Below, piece by piece: positions 1 to 15,000 of a stretch of DNA of 64,000 bases. Numbering within the stretch: the first letter of the stretch is position 1; each line of letters starts with the position of its first letter. Both the position numbers and the translations under genes were made by a program. This stretch comes from Malurus cyaneus samueli (Eukaryota; Chordata; Aves; Passeriformes; Maluridae): contig CM019228.1 in NCBI GenBank assembly GCA_009741485.1, positions 10,926,696 through 10,990,695 of the forward strand, written 5' to 3'. A model generated the notes under the pieces. That model was not told the origin of the DNA, did not search any database, and saw only the letters and a list, made by a program, of their open reading frames with translations.

Positions 1-3000
1 GCTGTCCTAACATTTACAGGACCAAGACAGTCAAAAAGTGGAGGTCAAAAGCAGGATATCAGTCTCAATTGGCCAGTGCTGGGTCCTGCACAGCAAATCT
101 AGGAGCTCTGTTACTTGTTATAAAGCCTGCATATCTTTCACTGTCTAGATTTATTCAAAATAAAATAAACCTCTTTTCTATTTTGTCAGTGATGTTACTG
201 GGACATCTGATCTGCAATTGGACATGCAAAACAAATTTTGAATTTGTTTAGTGAGTTCCTACACCCAAACAAGAGTCCTTCAGTTGTGTTTTTATTGCCT
301 TTTGGAGCAGGCAATGGGAGGATATGCAAGGAACACAAAGGAGCCTAATCTGAGCAGGGACTGACTCTCTTCCAGTGGGATATTGAATTTTAGGCATCCC
401 AGTACTAGCCAGGGAGAGAAAAGGCAATGCTTAGTGTGGCAAGGAATAATATTTTAAAGAAAAGGTTTGCAGAATCCTCCTGAGGAGGATTTTATAGCAG
501 GAGATGGTCCATTGCTCCTGGCACCTCTGCAGACCACAACCAGCATTGCTGGCATCCCCATTGGCTAACACAGAAGACTTTTCTCCCTCAGATAAACTGG
601 AGACAGCCAGAGCTGTGGAGTATCACTGAGGAGAGGACTATCGTGTGGTGGAGAAACATCAGCTTGTAGCTCAAAAGGAGATTATTTATTAAATATGCGG
701 AGAAATAAATCAGAAAGGAAAAGGTCAGCTGGAAATGGCATCAAGGTCAGAACTCTGCTTGTACTTGCACAGCCTCTACCAGATACAAACAATATAGGAT
801 GCAGAAATGCAGAAATGCTTTTCTGCTGTGCGACAGAAGGAAAGCCAGCATCAAATCTGCTCCCCACTCCATGGCCTGCTTTTCTAATGCTAGTATTTTA
901 ATTGTAGAAAGCGGAAAAAGACAACCATAATCAGAATCTGAAAAGGAAAAATAGAACAAAAATTGGGTCAGATTCAAGCTAGCAGCGAGATGAATCAACA
1001 TCCCACACAGTCAGAAACTGCACAACAGCAGCAGCAGCACTGGGAATTTCAGACTTCACCTGACAGGAGCGTGGGATGTGTATCATGACTTACTGCTGCT
1101 TCCACAAAGGCTATGAGATGGTCTCCTGCTGCCACTTCATTTGCACACTGCGTATCAGCATGTCTGGGGAGCACACATTTGCTACAAGTACACAAATCCT
1201 TTTGGCTTCTCCCAGCTGATTGATGGGGAAGGTGGAGTCATTAATTACCCATGACTAGTTAACAACCAGCTTTCTCCCAGCCATTCTAGTTGCACTGGAA
1301 AGGTTTTAAAAGTGAAAAAAAAGTGAATTTGTTACTATTGCTGGAAAGCGTGGCTAATAGGAGCAATCCCCAGGAAATTCATCCCTAGCAAAGGGGGAAT
1401 TTAGCACATTACCCTTGTCTGTCCATCCATGGAGAACCCTCAGGCAGTTTGATGGGAAGTCAGAGGTGAATGTGCTGGTGTCTAACAATTCACTGGCAAA
1501 TTGGAGGCTGAGGGTGTGGAAAGGGATGGGAGACAGAGTGGACCTGACACGTGTAAGTCAGTGACACACACGGCTCTGCTCCGAGCCCATTTACAGCAGC
1601 AGGGATAAACGCTGCTGAGCCCAGCTCTAACAGCAGGCTCTGCCCTATGCTGAAGGGATGAGGGGGGGCAACAGGAAGGGCATGTGTGATGACAAAAGCA
1701 GAGCCAAGAGCTTTTGCTTTGCATGTCTTTGAGAAGCTGATTAGAAAGAAACATTCCCCTCTGGGTTTTGTAGTAAGGCAAATGTTTTCTGGCATTTCTC
1801 CCACCTTAAGTGAAGCTTTAACCCTTGCTGCTCAACAGGACCCTGTAGGGAGCAGGTTTGCACACAAGCCTCCACGCTCTCCAACACAGTGATATCTTGC
1901 CATCTCTGGCTGCTGCCTCGGGCTCCCGGACTGCTGGAGAACAGATAAGGTGTCAGGCTTTGGCTAATGGGGTCAGAGACTGCAAGTGGCTGTGCCCAAG
2001 GCACCACCACCTCTGCCCAGAGGGAAGCATTCTGCATTCTGCTCGGAGAGCAAGCTCCAGTGTGGGGCATGAGGTTACTGCAGAAGACAGCTGAAATGTA
2101 AAAGTCATCTTTCAAAAGAATCAGCCATGGGTGCAGCAGCCAGTGTCCAACCCTCAGGTTTCCCTCTGTGAGGAAGTGTTAGCACAGCAGCTTTAACACC
2201 CTGGGCTTCAGCGAGACTACTGTGTCTGCCTGGATCTGCACAAGCAGCAAAGAACAACATGGAGCAGTACAAATCTGCATCTAAGAGATATTACCCTCTG
2301 AAACTTGAGAGAGGTCTTCCTGCCATTTAAATGTGGCTTATTTAGGCCATTCCCACCTGGCACACAGAGGGCACAATCCGAGAGCATCCTGGCAACTCCT
2401 TGTGAAGGATCCTCTGCCATCGGCACAGGATGAGCACTGAAAAGTAAAAGACAGCATGTCATTAACAGGGCCCAAAATAAAACAGACAGCCCTACACTGA
2501 TATCTACTTATTTTCCTACTTCATTAAAAACATCAAGAGGTCACAGACAAACTGTCTCCTTAAATCCAGGCTCAGCTCACTGGGAAGCAAATGCAGCCTG
2601 ATTAATGTACACAGGGCCATGGGGAAAAGCAAAATTTTTCCAGAGAAAAAGCCTGATGAAACTCTTGCTCCTACAGCTGTGCCAGTATGTGACTCCTTGT
2701 CGTTGTTACTGCCCGACACCTCACCCAGAAAATAGGAAATACAAGTGCAGGGTCGGCCAGGACAGAGCTGCTGAGCCCTGGCAGCACAGGCACAGCCTGA
2801 ACTTGGGCAGCTTTCTGAGCAAGTCTCTGTGGGCGGCTTCAGGAATGGTAAAAGCCTGCAAAGTGTTTTGAGAGCCTCTGAAGAAGTGCTACATATCTCC
2901 TATCATGCTGCAGTATAAGAAACAGTTCCTACCCAGCTCCTTACAGCAGCTCACATAACACAGCATTTTCTTCTGATGGAGGGAAATGGCACCTTTCCCC

Positions 3001-6000
3001 CCCCTTTTTATGGTTTTGATTGATTTTTCCTGGGAAAAGCTATCTGGTGTCTTCAGGTATATTATGAGTGTCACACAGACCTTCCTACCCTGGGACCCAC
3101 AGAGGGGCCCCACAGAAGTCGATCTCTGTAGGGCTGAAAACCCCATACTGAGCCCCAAATTGCATCACCCCGAATTTTCCCTGTGCTCTCAAAAGAGCAG
3201 AAATGGCATTTGGCAAACCAAACCAGCTGGCTGGAGAGAGCCTGTTGGTAACAACTCAATGCTAATTCACCACAGGGTCCCTGGACAGAGGCGCAGCGAG
3301 CTGTGGGGACGGGTCACGGGCTGCAGGTCAGCTGGGAAAGGATTCCTTCTGGAAGGGAATGTGGGAAAGCAGCTCAGACAGACAAAAAATCGTACATTAT
3401 AAACCTAACACGAGACTTCTCCTCTTGCAGGTTTGTGGATTGAGGAATCGGGCCACAAGGCTACAAAGGACACTGCTCCCTCCCTGCCTCATATCCGCCC
3501 TCCCCAGCCTGTGCAATGAGCTCTGCTGCCAGGGAGCTCTGCTGCCAGGTTTGTTAGCATGGACACAAGAAGGGAAATACTTAGCGGCCACTTAACACCG
3601 CAGGCTAAGGTTGGCCTCAAAGGCTACAGTCCAGAGTCAAATGCAAAATATGTCTGTCTAGAGCCCTTTCAAGTTCTCAGACTCCTGATGTTGGGTGCAC
3701 TGTTTTCCTGTCAAGCCATTGTGTTTCCCAGACACAGCTCAGCACTCTGTCCCGCTCAAATCCACAAAAAATACCTTGTGAAAGGATTTGCAGCAGCGAG
3801 GGGAGCTCTGCAGACAGTGATTTTTAGACTCTTTTCCCAGCCCTGCATTGGGAAGGCTCCTTCCTCCCACACCCGGCTCACAGCAGCCCTGCCTGAACTC
3901 ACTGCTCTCCACCATAAAGGAACAGCCTGAGAAAACAGCAGCAAACAGCTCTGGCTTAGCATCCATCCATAAATACTTCTGTTTTATACACATGTGCGCA
4001 CACTCAGATGCAAAGAGAAGCATCATGCAGAGCTTAAAAACTGCTGGTAGTTTATTTAACCATGAATTGAGAGCAGACAAAAGCCCTGAGCAGAATGGAT
4101 TCTGCCGAGCAGAAGCCCAGCAGACAATGCTGCAGCAGTCTGTTAAAAAGCTGATGTTTCCAGAAAAAAAAGCAGCAGCTCAAACCCAGAAGGTTTTATG
4201 TATACTTTACACGGTACTTCAGTTTCCATGAAAGATTCCTTTTGTTGGTGATCAGGCATTTGTAAAGCCATGAAACCAGAGGTAAAAAGCCAGAGTTAAG
4301 CCATGCAAGTCTGGGTGCAAGTTACTCTGTTTGGCAAAGACACATCTCTTCTGTCATAAGGGAGTTTCCATAAACTGTTCATTACAGTAAGGCTCTAATC
4401 AAATCAGGAAATCAATAAACAGTATAATTCCTTATCAGAGAACTACCTTCAAAGAGCAAATTAAAATTGTTAAGATGTGAAATGTTTGGAATTTAAAAAT
4501 AAATTTAGTGAGGTCTACAGAGCTGCATAGAGCTCAGTTTCTCCAGCACCACAACTGACTCTAAACAACTTTTTAACTTTTTGAAAAAATTAATCATCAT
4601 TACTAGAAATCATGACAAGAGAACAATTCAAATATACACAGTGGATTTTGCTTCAGAGCACTTGCAACAAATCATGTTTCATTTTAATAAGATTATATTA
4701 CTCCATGTTTATTTCCCTTTTATAGTATTACTTATAATTTCTTTTTAAAAGAACTATTAAAAATTGTATAGCCATAAAATTCACCCAACTAGACACACAT
4801 CTTCCAGGATGAAGGGAACTGAACACATAGGATGTCTAAGTGACCTGTAGAATGTGAGCTGAGCTTTATAGGATCTCCCCAAAATAAAAATGAACACCAA
4901 GACAGAATCATGCAGTACATCCTGCAAGAAGATTTTTGACAGCTGATATAAAGCATTATGATGGGACATACATCATCTGCTGAAAATATATATGGATTTT
5001 AAGCGGAAAGCCCGTGGAGAAACTGAGCTTTACTTTTTCTCATCCAACTTGTTCATCACCTCTCAGCAAAATGATATTTGGGTCCACAATAACAATATTC
5101 AGGTAAGAAACCTTGAACACCACTGATAATAGAAAAACCACCTGTCAGCTTTCATGGATTCCTCAAATCAGCACAGGGATGAAGCTGTCATAAACGTACA
5201 CGAACTGACAATCAAACACAGCTTCCACTTCTCCTTGCAATCCCTAATCTCTCTGGATTTTTTTCCTTCATTTTTTCACACAATCGAATTTCTCATACTC
5301 ATTCTTTGTTGCAGTCTGCGGGTGGATCACAGCCCAGGCTCCCTCCCCCTCTCCAGCAGATTGTGAAGTGTTTATGACCTGGCTCTTATGGCTCTAGAGG
5401 TGCTGAATGGCCTTTTCCCCCCTCCGACTCTCAGCTCCTGATGGGCAGCTACAGACCAACTTTTCGACGATTTGGTCCCTAGTTGTGGATTTTATTGCCC
5501 AGTTTGTCTCTTCAGCTCACATTTGTAAGCTCCAGAGTAGATTTTTCCCTGGGTAACACTCTGCAGCTCAAAGAGATCTTCTTGTTTTTATTACATCCTT
5601 AGTGATTAAAGGGATATTTAAACCTCACAATGTTCCCTGCTGTGAATATAAAAGCCTAGCATCATTTTGGAGAGATGTGCTTAGAAAAATAAATTAAAAA
5701 TTAGCCCTGCTATATCAAACAAATGCTTCTAAGTGGTTAAGAACATCAGACACCTGAATGATTTAAATATACTGGATGCAATTCCTTGAGAATCCAAGGG
5801 ATGACACCTGGCTTTGTCCTATCAGAACAGTTACACAGACAAGCTTCCCTCGGGAGGAGGACAACGAGGTGTGCAATGACTGCATTACAGTGAAAATCCT
5901 GGATTTTATCTACTTAGGTATAAATGACTTCAATTTCTTCCCCTCTCTAACCTTGCAAACACCAATACACATAATAGGTGCCACTCTTAAAAACACAAAC

Positions 6001-9000
6001 TTGGCTTTTGTGAGGCAAAAATGTTTTTAAATGACTGCCACTTCACAGCCTAACCTATGCCTGCTAACCAAACGTAGTTACAAACAATACAACGTAAATT
6101 CAACAGAAATATTTAAATTCTGCTCAGAAAAGTGCTGGAGAGTGTGCAAGAGGAAATCAAAGTCATGTTTGGGAGCAAGTATTCCTGTGAGCATGGAGCA
6201 GATTGTTACCAATAATGAGGTCACTGGTTTTGCCACCCTCTAGTACTGCAGTTACTGGTTTAAATTTCTGTGGGGAGCTACTGCTGGGTTCAGATTCAGC
6301 AAGTTGAGCCTGCCTGACATGGAGGTTTGGACTCATGACCAAGGGGCTTAATTTGCTAATAAATGCTGACAGTCAGAGAGAACCTACCAGACTTGGAGAG
6401 CCTGATCTTACAGGACAGGAGTGCACAAGTTACAACAGCAGCCTGGGAGGGCTGGTTTAGATTATCAGAAATCTTAAATAAAAATTTTAAATCTAAGTCC
6501 ATTCATGGTCCTCCATTACGCCTTTTTAACTCTTTTTTTTGTCTTGTGTTTTCTCTCCAAGAGGAACTATCCTTCTCCTCCCTTTGCAGCATACTGTGAG
6601 ACTGTCCAAGGAAGGAATTGCTGACTTCTGGAGTTCTTCACCCCAATTCCAGATTTTCCCTTAAGACAAGATCACTTAAACTTTTGTCTTGACCAGTGAT
6701 GTTCAGCCATATCCAACCCACAAAAATATGATGATATTAAGGAGGTTCTATTACAGAGATAATTTATAGGGTTTTCTGCACTAAGTGTGATGATTTCACT
6801 TCCTTGTTGAAAATGCAACCACAAATATAACCAGAGGATACATTTGTGGAAAGAAGCATATAGCTAAGCAGGAAAGTGGCTGGGCTTCTTTCTGTGAGCC
6901 TGCTGTAAAACAAAGTGGCAAAACCACATGTAATTCTTATCACCTCATTATCAAAGCTACTGGGGAAAGGAGGGAGACTGGATGAGCTAAACACCAGAAA
7001 AGATTAGAAGAGTTGGTTGAGGAAAGCTTCCCTGATTGATGGCCCTGCATGCAAAGAAGAAATGAACATGTCTGCAGGGTGTAAACATACAGATGACAGA
7101 GGAATTAATATGCTACAAAGGGATATAATTATCTTCATTAGTTGTGATGAAAATGAGAGAGAAGCAATTTGACTATCCAGGAAAAAACAGAGCGGCTGTG
7201 CAAGGGCAGCCTGTTCTCAGAGGAACTGACAAACTCCTTCCTGTATTAGGCTTTTAATGGCTTTTTGTACACACCAGTGGCATTGCAAAGAATAATCCTG
7301 CATTGGTGTGAGCACTAAAGAAGGCTCAGAGGTATCTGCTCCTCTCTTGTTCCTATGACTCCTTGAATGAGCACTAAATGAATTCTGGGGCCTCACGGAA
7401 TGGATGTTCCACTGGCACATGAACAGTGGGATGGAGCCCAGGCTCACTGTGGGTTACAGCACCACACATAAATCCTGTATTTCTACATGTCATAACTCAC
7501 AAAAAACCAGCTACTGCCTCCTAAGGGAGATGTGACTGCAATCTAAGCATCACTGACCTTGGGAGAGCACTCCTCTACTCCATGGCTCAGGTCAGAGTGA
7601 TGGGAAAGGGGACAGCTTATTGAGCCACTGGGCTACATTTCCCATGAAGTGCCTTTGGGTGACAGTGGAGATACATTAAAACCACCAGCCACTGTATTAG
7701 AGCTGACAAAAGATTGATTCATGGACAAGAGAAGCATTTTCTCTGCAATTCTGAAGCACAAACTTTATGAGCTATTCTCTGGGCTTTCAGAGAGCTTCAA
7801 ATGGGCCTCAAGGGAGAGAAAAGACTTTCAGGTTACACAACCATGTTCACTCCTGCACATTGTTCGTGGTTCACCAAGTCATTTTCTGTTTTCTAACAAA
7901 CTCTGCCTAGACTGAAGAATCCTGACAGCACTTCTGGCCCAGCTTTTCCAGAAGGTTGCCTTCAGAAACTGAATTAGGCTTTTAAGAGAGCTGTCATTTA
8001 AATGCATTTACCTATTAGAGGTCATCTGAAATAAACCTCATACTTATGCTCTCATTCCATGTTTAGCCAGACAATGGAAGAGATTTTCTTCAGCAAAAAT
8101 AAAAGCAGTAGAATCAACTTTCCCCACTCCAACATCATTCTCCAGCAGGCAAAGTGCTAAATCTACATCAGTGTTTTGGAAGTGAGGAAATATTCTCAAA
8201 ACAACAGTAACACAGCAGTAATGTCTTCTGCTTTGGAAATGTGTTACCTTGATGTTTGTATAGCCACAGGAGACCATTCAACAATGGCAATGTGTTAATT
8301 CCATTGACATTATCGCTCAAATTCAGTCACAGGGGCTGGCGAATTCTTTTTTTTACATGGCTCTTTCATCTAAAAGAGAATAAAGCAGGACATAATGGAT
8401 GGTTAGTAACATATTGTTAAATGGTTACAAGACACAGGAAATTTCAACCGGGGAATGGGAAAAACTGAAAAATCCCAGTAAGTCCTAATTAGAACAGAAC
8501 TTGGTTCTGCTGCACTGCATTATGGCAATTTCTCAGCATTCAGAACTAAGGATTCTCCACAAACTGAGCAAGTTCTACACCTACATGTGCAGATCATTAT
8601 TAGTCCTCTCCAGAAGGGATGCTCTGAGTTATTCACCATCACAAAAACCCAGGTAACCTTTTGCAAAGCTTCACTGAACTTTGGGAGTGGTTCCTAGTGG
8701 AGACTCATATTCAACCACTCGAGATGAAAAAACTCATAGTTTTACCTAAAATTGGCTACAGATAAAATTATAAACATTTTAAGACATTTAAAAATGTCCT
8801 AGTGCAAATTCAGTGGCCATTTGGGGGGGGGGGGACAGTTTTGGACAAGTAGTTTCTATTTGATAGAGACAGAAAATCGAAGATTAATTGAAAAACTCAG
8901 CACCTAGTGGGAAAGCTCTGAGGCACAATTCAGTTCTTTTGACTTATGATTTAACCAATAAATCAATGGTGCTATTATGAAATAGATACAGAAAGTGAAT

Positions 9001-12000
9001 ATTGACAAAGCCCAGATACAGAACCCATGAAGAATGAGCTGGCTTCCAGTCCATCTTATTCCAAATGTATCACCAGTTGTGCTGCTACTGTTCTGAAAGC
9101 CCCCAGGATTTCTTTGCTGGAACAATATCAGCCTCTGAAGATGGGGGAGAAAAGCTTTTAAAGAAAATTATATTCCTAATAAACACTGTCTCAGAGATCA
9201 CATGAACAGATGTCACTAAACAGAACTTAATTTTATGATCTCCCTTTCTGGAATTTAGGAGATTACACTAGTTATTCTGCAGAGTTCATCTATATGCCAC
9301 AGCCACCATAATTTCAGGGAGAAATAATTAGGGCTGAATTTTCTACCAGCAGAGGTATTTCCACCTTTCTTTGGCCTTTTGCATTTTCCAGTAGTTAACT
9401 GTGAACTTTTGAGTCTGCATGTATCACGAAAGTTAAGTGTTTATTTTAAAGCACATCTTTTCCATGGAAATTTTAGCTGTAGAACTACTTTATGTCACTG
9501 AAGAAACTGCACACAACATAAGCCGAGGGTGACACACAACCTGAGGCTGCCCTTTGCTGTCTTCACTGAAATTAGGAGGAGCTTTTTATGATTCAGTACC
9601 TTGTTGAATCAGGCACATCTTATAGAAGAAACATTGTCCTCCTCCTCTCTTCCTCTTCCCCAGCAGACACTCTGCACTTGGAAATAACATTTCTTTATTT
9701 TCACATTCTTTCCAGGTGCTTTTCCACATGTGTTGGTAGTACCAGATAACAGAGTTGCTACACTGCTGCCTCTGTGCCTGAGTTGTTGTAACTGAAACAT
9801 GGACATTATCACATTCTGGGTATTCCTCAGTTTCACTGACATTGCAACATGTTCGTCTTATTAAAAAATAAAATGCAGCAGGAGTGCATTGAAGCACAGA
9901 CTATTTACTCTTTAGCTTCAATTGAATTCTCAGTTATCTACAAGTGAAGTGCCCAGTTTGGAGGTGACATCTGCAGAGCAGCAGCTGAATTGTGCAGTTG
10001 TTAAGGCCCTGTGTCTGTGCCTCCACAGCTGCCAACACACACATCCAGGGGCTCAGCCCAGCCCCAGCTGCACAGGGACATCTCTGTGGCAGTGCAAGAC
10101 ATGGAGGGATTAAAACAACTCCCAGGCTTTATAGCAATCCTGCACAGCTTTCTCATCCTTCCTGCATGGAGAAAACCAGCTCTATTAACAACTCCTAAGG
10201 AAAAGTGCAGGCCTGGTAAAATGTGCCATTATAGGAGAACCCTTGTGCAGTTCACTGGAATATTTATTTCAGAGACAGTAAAAAGCATCACGGTACATCC
10301 AAATGTGTACCAGCAAATGCATTTGGCTTGTTTGGCTTCCACAGGAAGAGCCAGGTCTGCCTTATCACAAATGAAACCAGAGCTGACAGCGCTGCCTCGG
10401 TGCCAGCAGCTGCTTCTGACTGCACAGGCAGAACCCAAAAGCTTCCTCAGCTTGCACAGCTATGGCATCACACACCAGGTTATCAACACCAATCCCCTGC
10501 ATTTCTCTTTGCATTAATACTTTAGGATGTGCAATCCCAAGCTGTTATTACGTTCCAAGAAAGCCAAACTGAAAAATCTCCCTGTACCACTGCTACTTGC
10601 TGTGAGGAAACACGTCAGGCTCTTTGTTTTGCTCCCAGGAAAGGCCATTTACTTATTAAGTGTAGGAAGAATTTCCAGCAGGGTGTCTATTGGGAGAGCC
10701 ATGACAGAAGTTATTTGTTTGAACTTGTGCTGCTTACTTCAGGGCACAGCATTGCAAATTGATGTTGTAAGCTCAGAACTTCCACTACGAATTTCTGAAG
10801 TTTAATTTTTTTTCTCTAACTCACTCTAACCTAATGGAGATCTAACATACAGCCTAGACATTCCTAAGTGACAAATTTCTATATTTAAATTGCTTTCTGA
10901 CATCCACATAGCATGGTGAGCTTGTATGTTGGCTCAATTAACAAGTTAAGCTATTCTTTGAGCATCTAGTCCCATCTTTTAAGAGGAAAATTATCACTGC
11001 AATCTTACTGAAGGAGTTACATTTTATATATATCCACGCATTTAGAAGAGAAAATGTGACTCTTCATACACATTAGGGTGTAATTTAAGGCAATGAAATC
11101 TCTGGTGTGACTTAAATTACATGGAATCAAAGAACACTGCTGAAGTATGAAGCTTTTCTTAGGATACAACATCATTTACTAATTATTACTGAACAGTATG
11201 GGTTCAGTGCTATATTAGATCATAGTTCATGCAATGCATATTGCAAATAAAACTCAATTGCATATTATTCCTTGTGAACAGCCCTCTGTATCTGTCAGAC
11301 ACCTCAGAGAAGTAAAATGAAAAGAATGTGAATATACAGACAGGCTCTTCAGCTAAGTGTGGCTATATGTAATAATCCAGCATTCACACAGGAAGCACTA
11401 TTTCTAAAATACCTTTGCTCTTACATGGTCTTTCACTTGTATTTATAATATCACTCAACTAAAATTAAATTAATACCATTCCAATGTGGGTCCCATATGC
11501 TTATACCATACATGAACTTTGTTTATATATGAACTTGGTTTATATTTCATATTTACTGGAATTCACTGTTGTTTGCAGGGTCTTTGAAAGAGATGGGAGA
11601 GAAAAAAACAGGCTGAGAAACAAAACTTGAGAGGGGGATATCTGTGTCTAATCTGAGAGCAAAAACTACTTTTTACCATATATGTTGACTCTGCTTTGGA
11701 TAGGCAGTTTCCTTCAGCAAGACAATGCACTTAGAGAGACATGGCAGAGTGTTCCTCCCACTGGGATTATATAATGGAATGTTTTTCTACCAGCTACAGA
11801 CACAATCATTTAATTGTGCAGATAAATCTTACATGCAGGCAGAAGTGTGATTTTACTTTTCCCCCTGGTAGAAGTGATTTGCTTTTTCTGACTCTGCAGT
11901 CAGTGCATGGCCTCAGCTCCACATCCCTGCTCCCTTTCCTGAGCTGCCAGATGGCTGCAGGACCTGAGCTCACCTCCGGGCTGCTCCAGATAACAGAGAC

Positions 12001-15000
12001 TGTCTTAGGAGATTTTATCCGAGCCCCAACACTACGTATTTCTTCCATCATTCTCATACACATTTTCATCCCTGATTAGAACTTTACTTTCACAAAACTA
12101 CCTCAAAACACTTCACAGATCCACAAGATGCATATTTCTAAGTTACTCTTGGGCTCAGTTATGTCCACACAAGCCCCACGCCACTGCCATGAACCAGGAT
12201 TGAATTAATCAGGATTTACACTGCTGAAGCTGAATGCATTATTTGAGCCCTTTTACACAAGACTGAGTGTCAGGAGATACCCATCACACCCTGGTGTAAT
12301 ATGCTGCACATTAAGAAAATGGAAACACCCAGTGGGCTTCTTATAGGGGAATTAAGAAAAACAAAAAAAAGGGAAAAACATAGGCATGAGGCAAACAGAT
12401 TTTGTGTGAAAAGCAAGGATACAGTGGATCTGTTTTCCTGCCAAGAGTTAATATTAATGGCAACAAAGTGAGCTCTTGCTCTTTGTTGCCATGGCCAGGG
12501 ACACAATCCTGTGAGCAGCCTATGAGGATTCTCATCCCCTCTGCTCTGAATCAGACCATACATTATGCAGAGGACATATGGTCCAGGAGCAGAAAGCCCT
12601 TAGAATGAGGTCAAAACCAGCAAAGCACTGTAGTCTCACAGTTTCAAGACAGATCTTGGACATCCATCAAGGGTGGGGGATTGCTCCTCTCCCCTTTTTT
12701 CCCCTCCCTTCCTCCTCTGTCCTAGGGCCCCCTCTAGTGCTACCGGAGCAGGCAGTGGAGCTCCCAGTGACACGGGATAACCCTGGGCATTTGGCTGGAG
12801 TGCACCCGCAGCCAGCAGCCACCTGCACAAAGCTGTGCTGAGCCCATGGAGCTCAAAGACAGCTCTGAAGGCTGGACCAGAGGCTCTGGAGTTGGCTAAA
12901 CAAGCACTAAATCACCACAAGCATTAAATAACCAGCAGCAGGAACAAGTCTATCCAGGGAGATGCACCTTTTAATCTCTGGTCAGATTTGCCTGGGATTC
13001 TCAAAGTATTAATGTGAAAGAGCCACTTGACTGAAGGTAAGTCATCTTCCAGAAGCCAACAAACCCAGATGCTGCTCTGTTGCCCCCTGCAATCCTACTC
13101 CCTCCACCGTGCCCTCCAAGGAGAGCTGGGAGTCCCACAAAGGCATAACTTGGGTGGGCACAGCCTGTGGTACAGTGCCCTAATCATAAACAACATCACA
13201 ACTTAGCATTAGTGGATCCTCAGTCATTAACTGCAAGGGAAAGATGGCAATTAACACCCAACCTAAGGTGAACTTCCTATCATGTCCAAATGCAAGAGCA
13301 AAGCCTCTCCATCCCAGCTTTCCATGACTAAGAGATCACAAGATTTATATCTGCTGTGCTTTATTCTATGTGCACCTCATTTACCTGCCACCTAGTCCCC
13401 TAAAACATGACAAGTACCTGCAGGAGCAGAAATGGGCCATGCTCAGTGTACAACACTGCACACAGGCTACAGCACAGATGCCTGACCCTCACTGAAACAC
13501 CCAACTCATTGCTGTGCTTTTGGCAGTGGTGTTAACAGTGGTGTGATCCCACCCTGAATGGTAACACTTTATCTCCTCTCACCTGGCCCCTCTGTTTCCT
13601 TCAGTCCAGTTTGTCTCCTATCAGCTTCAGCTGCTGCTGTGCCTTCCTCATATTTTCCTGGTCCCTTTCTCCCTGACCATATGGTGTTTATTTTGGCTGC
13701 AAAAGACATTAATTTCATTATTCATGAGGAAATCTCACTCCAATTAAGAAAAAAAAAAAAACAAAAAAACAACTAAGAGACAACAACTGACAAACCCTGG
13801 TACATGATAAAATTAAGGAGATACTTAGTATCTTCCTTGATCTGCTATTTTGGTTGTGGAAGGAAACATTATTAGCTTTTGAAGAAAATGCTACAGCATT
13901 TGTCAGACAGTGGGCAGAAGCCACTAATGACAGCTGTACTCAACAAAATTAATTCTTACCAAAACACTAGTCCTTGCCTGAGAGAGATAAATTCTCAGTG
14001 GTCTTAACTACACCCAGATTATCCAATCCCTGTGCCAGGAAATGAAATTGCATTAAACAGCCAAACCCCAGTACTATGTACCTCAACAGTACCTTCACCT
14101 TAACAGTGAAAGACATCTGTGTGCAAAAAGAGTGCCCAGTAACAGCACAGAAAGGGTATGAACTCTCCACAAATTAACTCTCCACAACCAATTCAAAATA
14201 ATTTCTTTTTTCATTTGCTTTGGAACAAGAATGGTTTAGCTATTTGCCTGAAAGTCTTAACAGTTTGGCTTTTCAGTAGCCAAAAAGGGCTTGATAAAAA
14301 AATAAAAATTAAGTTAAAGCTCTTGCCACCAGAACTAGACCAAAATAAAAGAAACTACTTCAAGTCATCACTAACTGCAGTTTTACTGTAATACTTTTTC
14401 TTGATAATTCCACAAGATGATGTGGCCAAGCTTCAGGAGATGCATTATTAAGTGAATACCTCTGTTAGTAAGGATTTGAAGTTCTTGCTCCAAGCACCTT
14501 TAGGGTTGGTTCTTCAGACAAACATTGTATCTCAATGCATCCAGGGATCTCAGCATCTTCACTCCAGGCCATGGCTCCTTGAACTGAAGAACCACATCAA
14601 TTGTACTTACAGAGAGGTGATTCCACACGTGGAGAAGAAGAAAGGCTCCTTTAGGGCAGCCCAGCTGTAACACCCTGGTGGAAGAATGCCCACAGCTGAA
14701 CAACATGGTATTGAGCCAGCAGAAGGGCACGACTGGAGGCAGGTGGCATGACAGGTATAGTTCAGTCTCAGTAATCTCTTGAGCTTGAGAAAAAGTCCTT
14801 GAGCTACTCAAGAGCATAATGGGAATTTAAAAAATCATAGATTAAGAGGAAAAAAAGGAAAATCAGGTAAGAGAATTCAATAGAGGATAAAACAAGTTGA
14901 GTAGTTTGAAGGTTAAAATTAATTTAGAGCAGATCAACAGTTGCAGCTCTTGTTGCTGGGAGGAACAGTTACTGTTCTAGCTTTCCCAAAGCAGCAAAAT

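Noticed and set aside
1741..2115. 124-codon minus-strand ORF
   Set aside because: Considered as a possible exon of a gene downstream of CABIN1 such as SUSD2; no sushi, somatomedin-B or von Willebrand D features seen.
2986..3402. 138-codon plus-strand ORF
   Set aside because: Overlaps other chance frames on both strands, and no family resemblance.
10011..10517. 168-codon plus-strand ORF
   Set aside because: Longest frame in the left region, but no recognisable domain or splice context. A few ORFs of this length are expected by chance in 64 kb.
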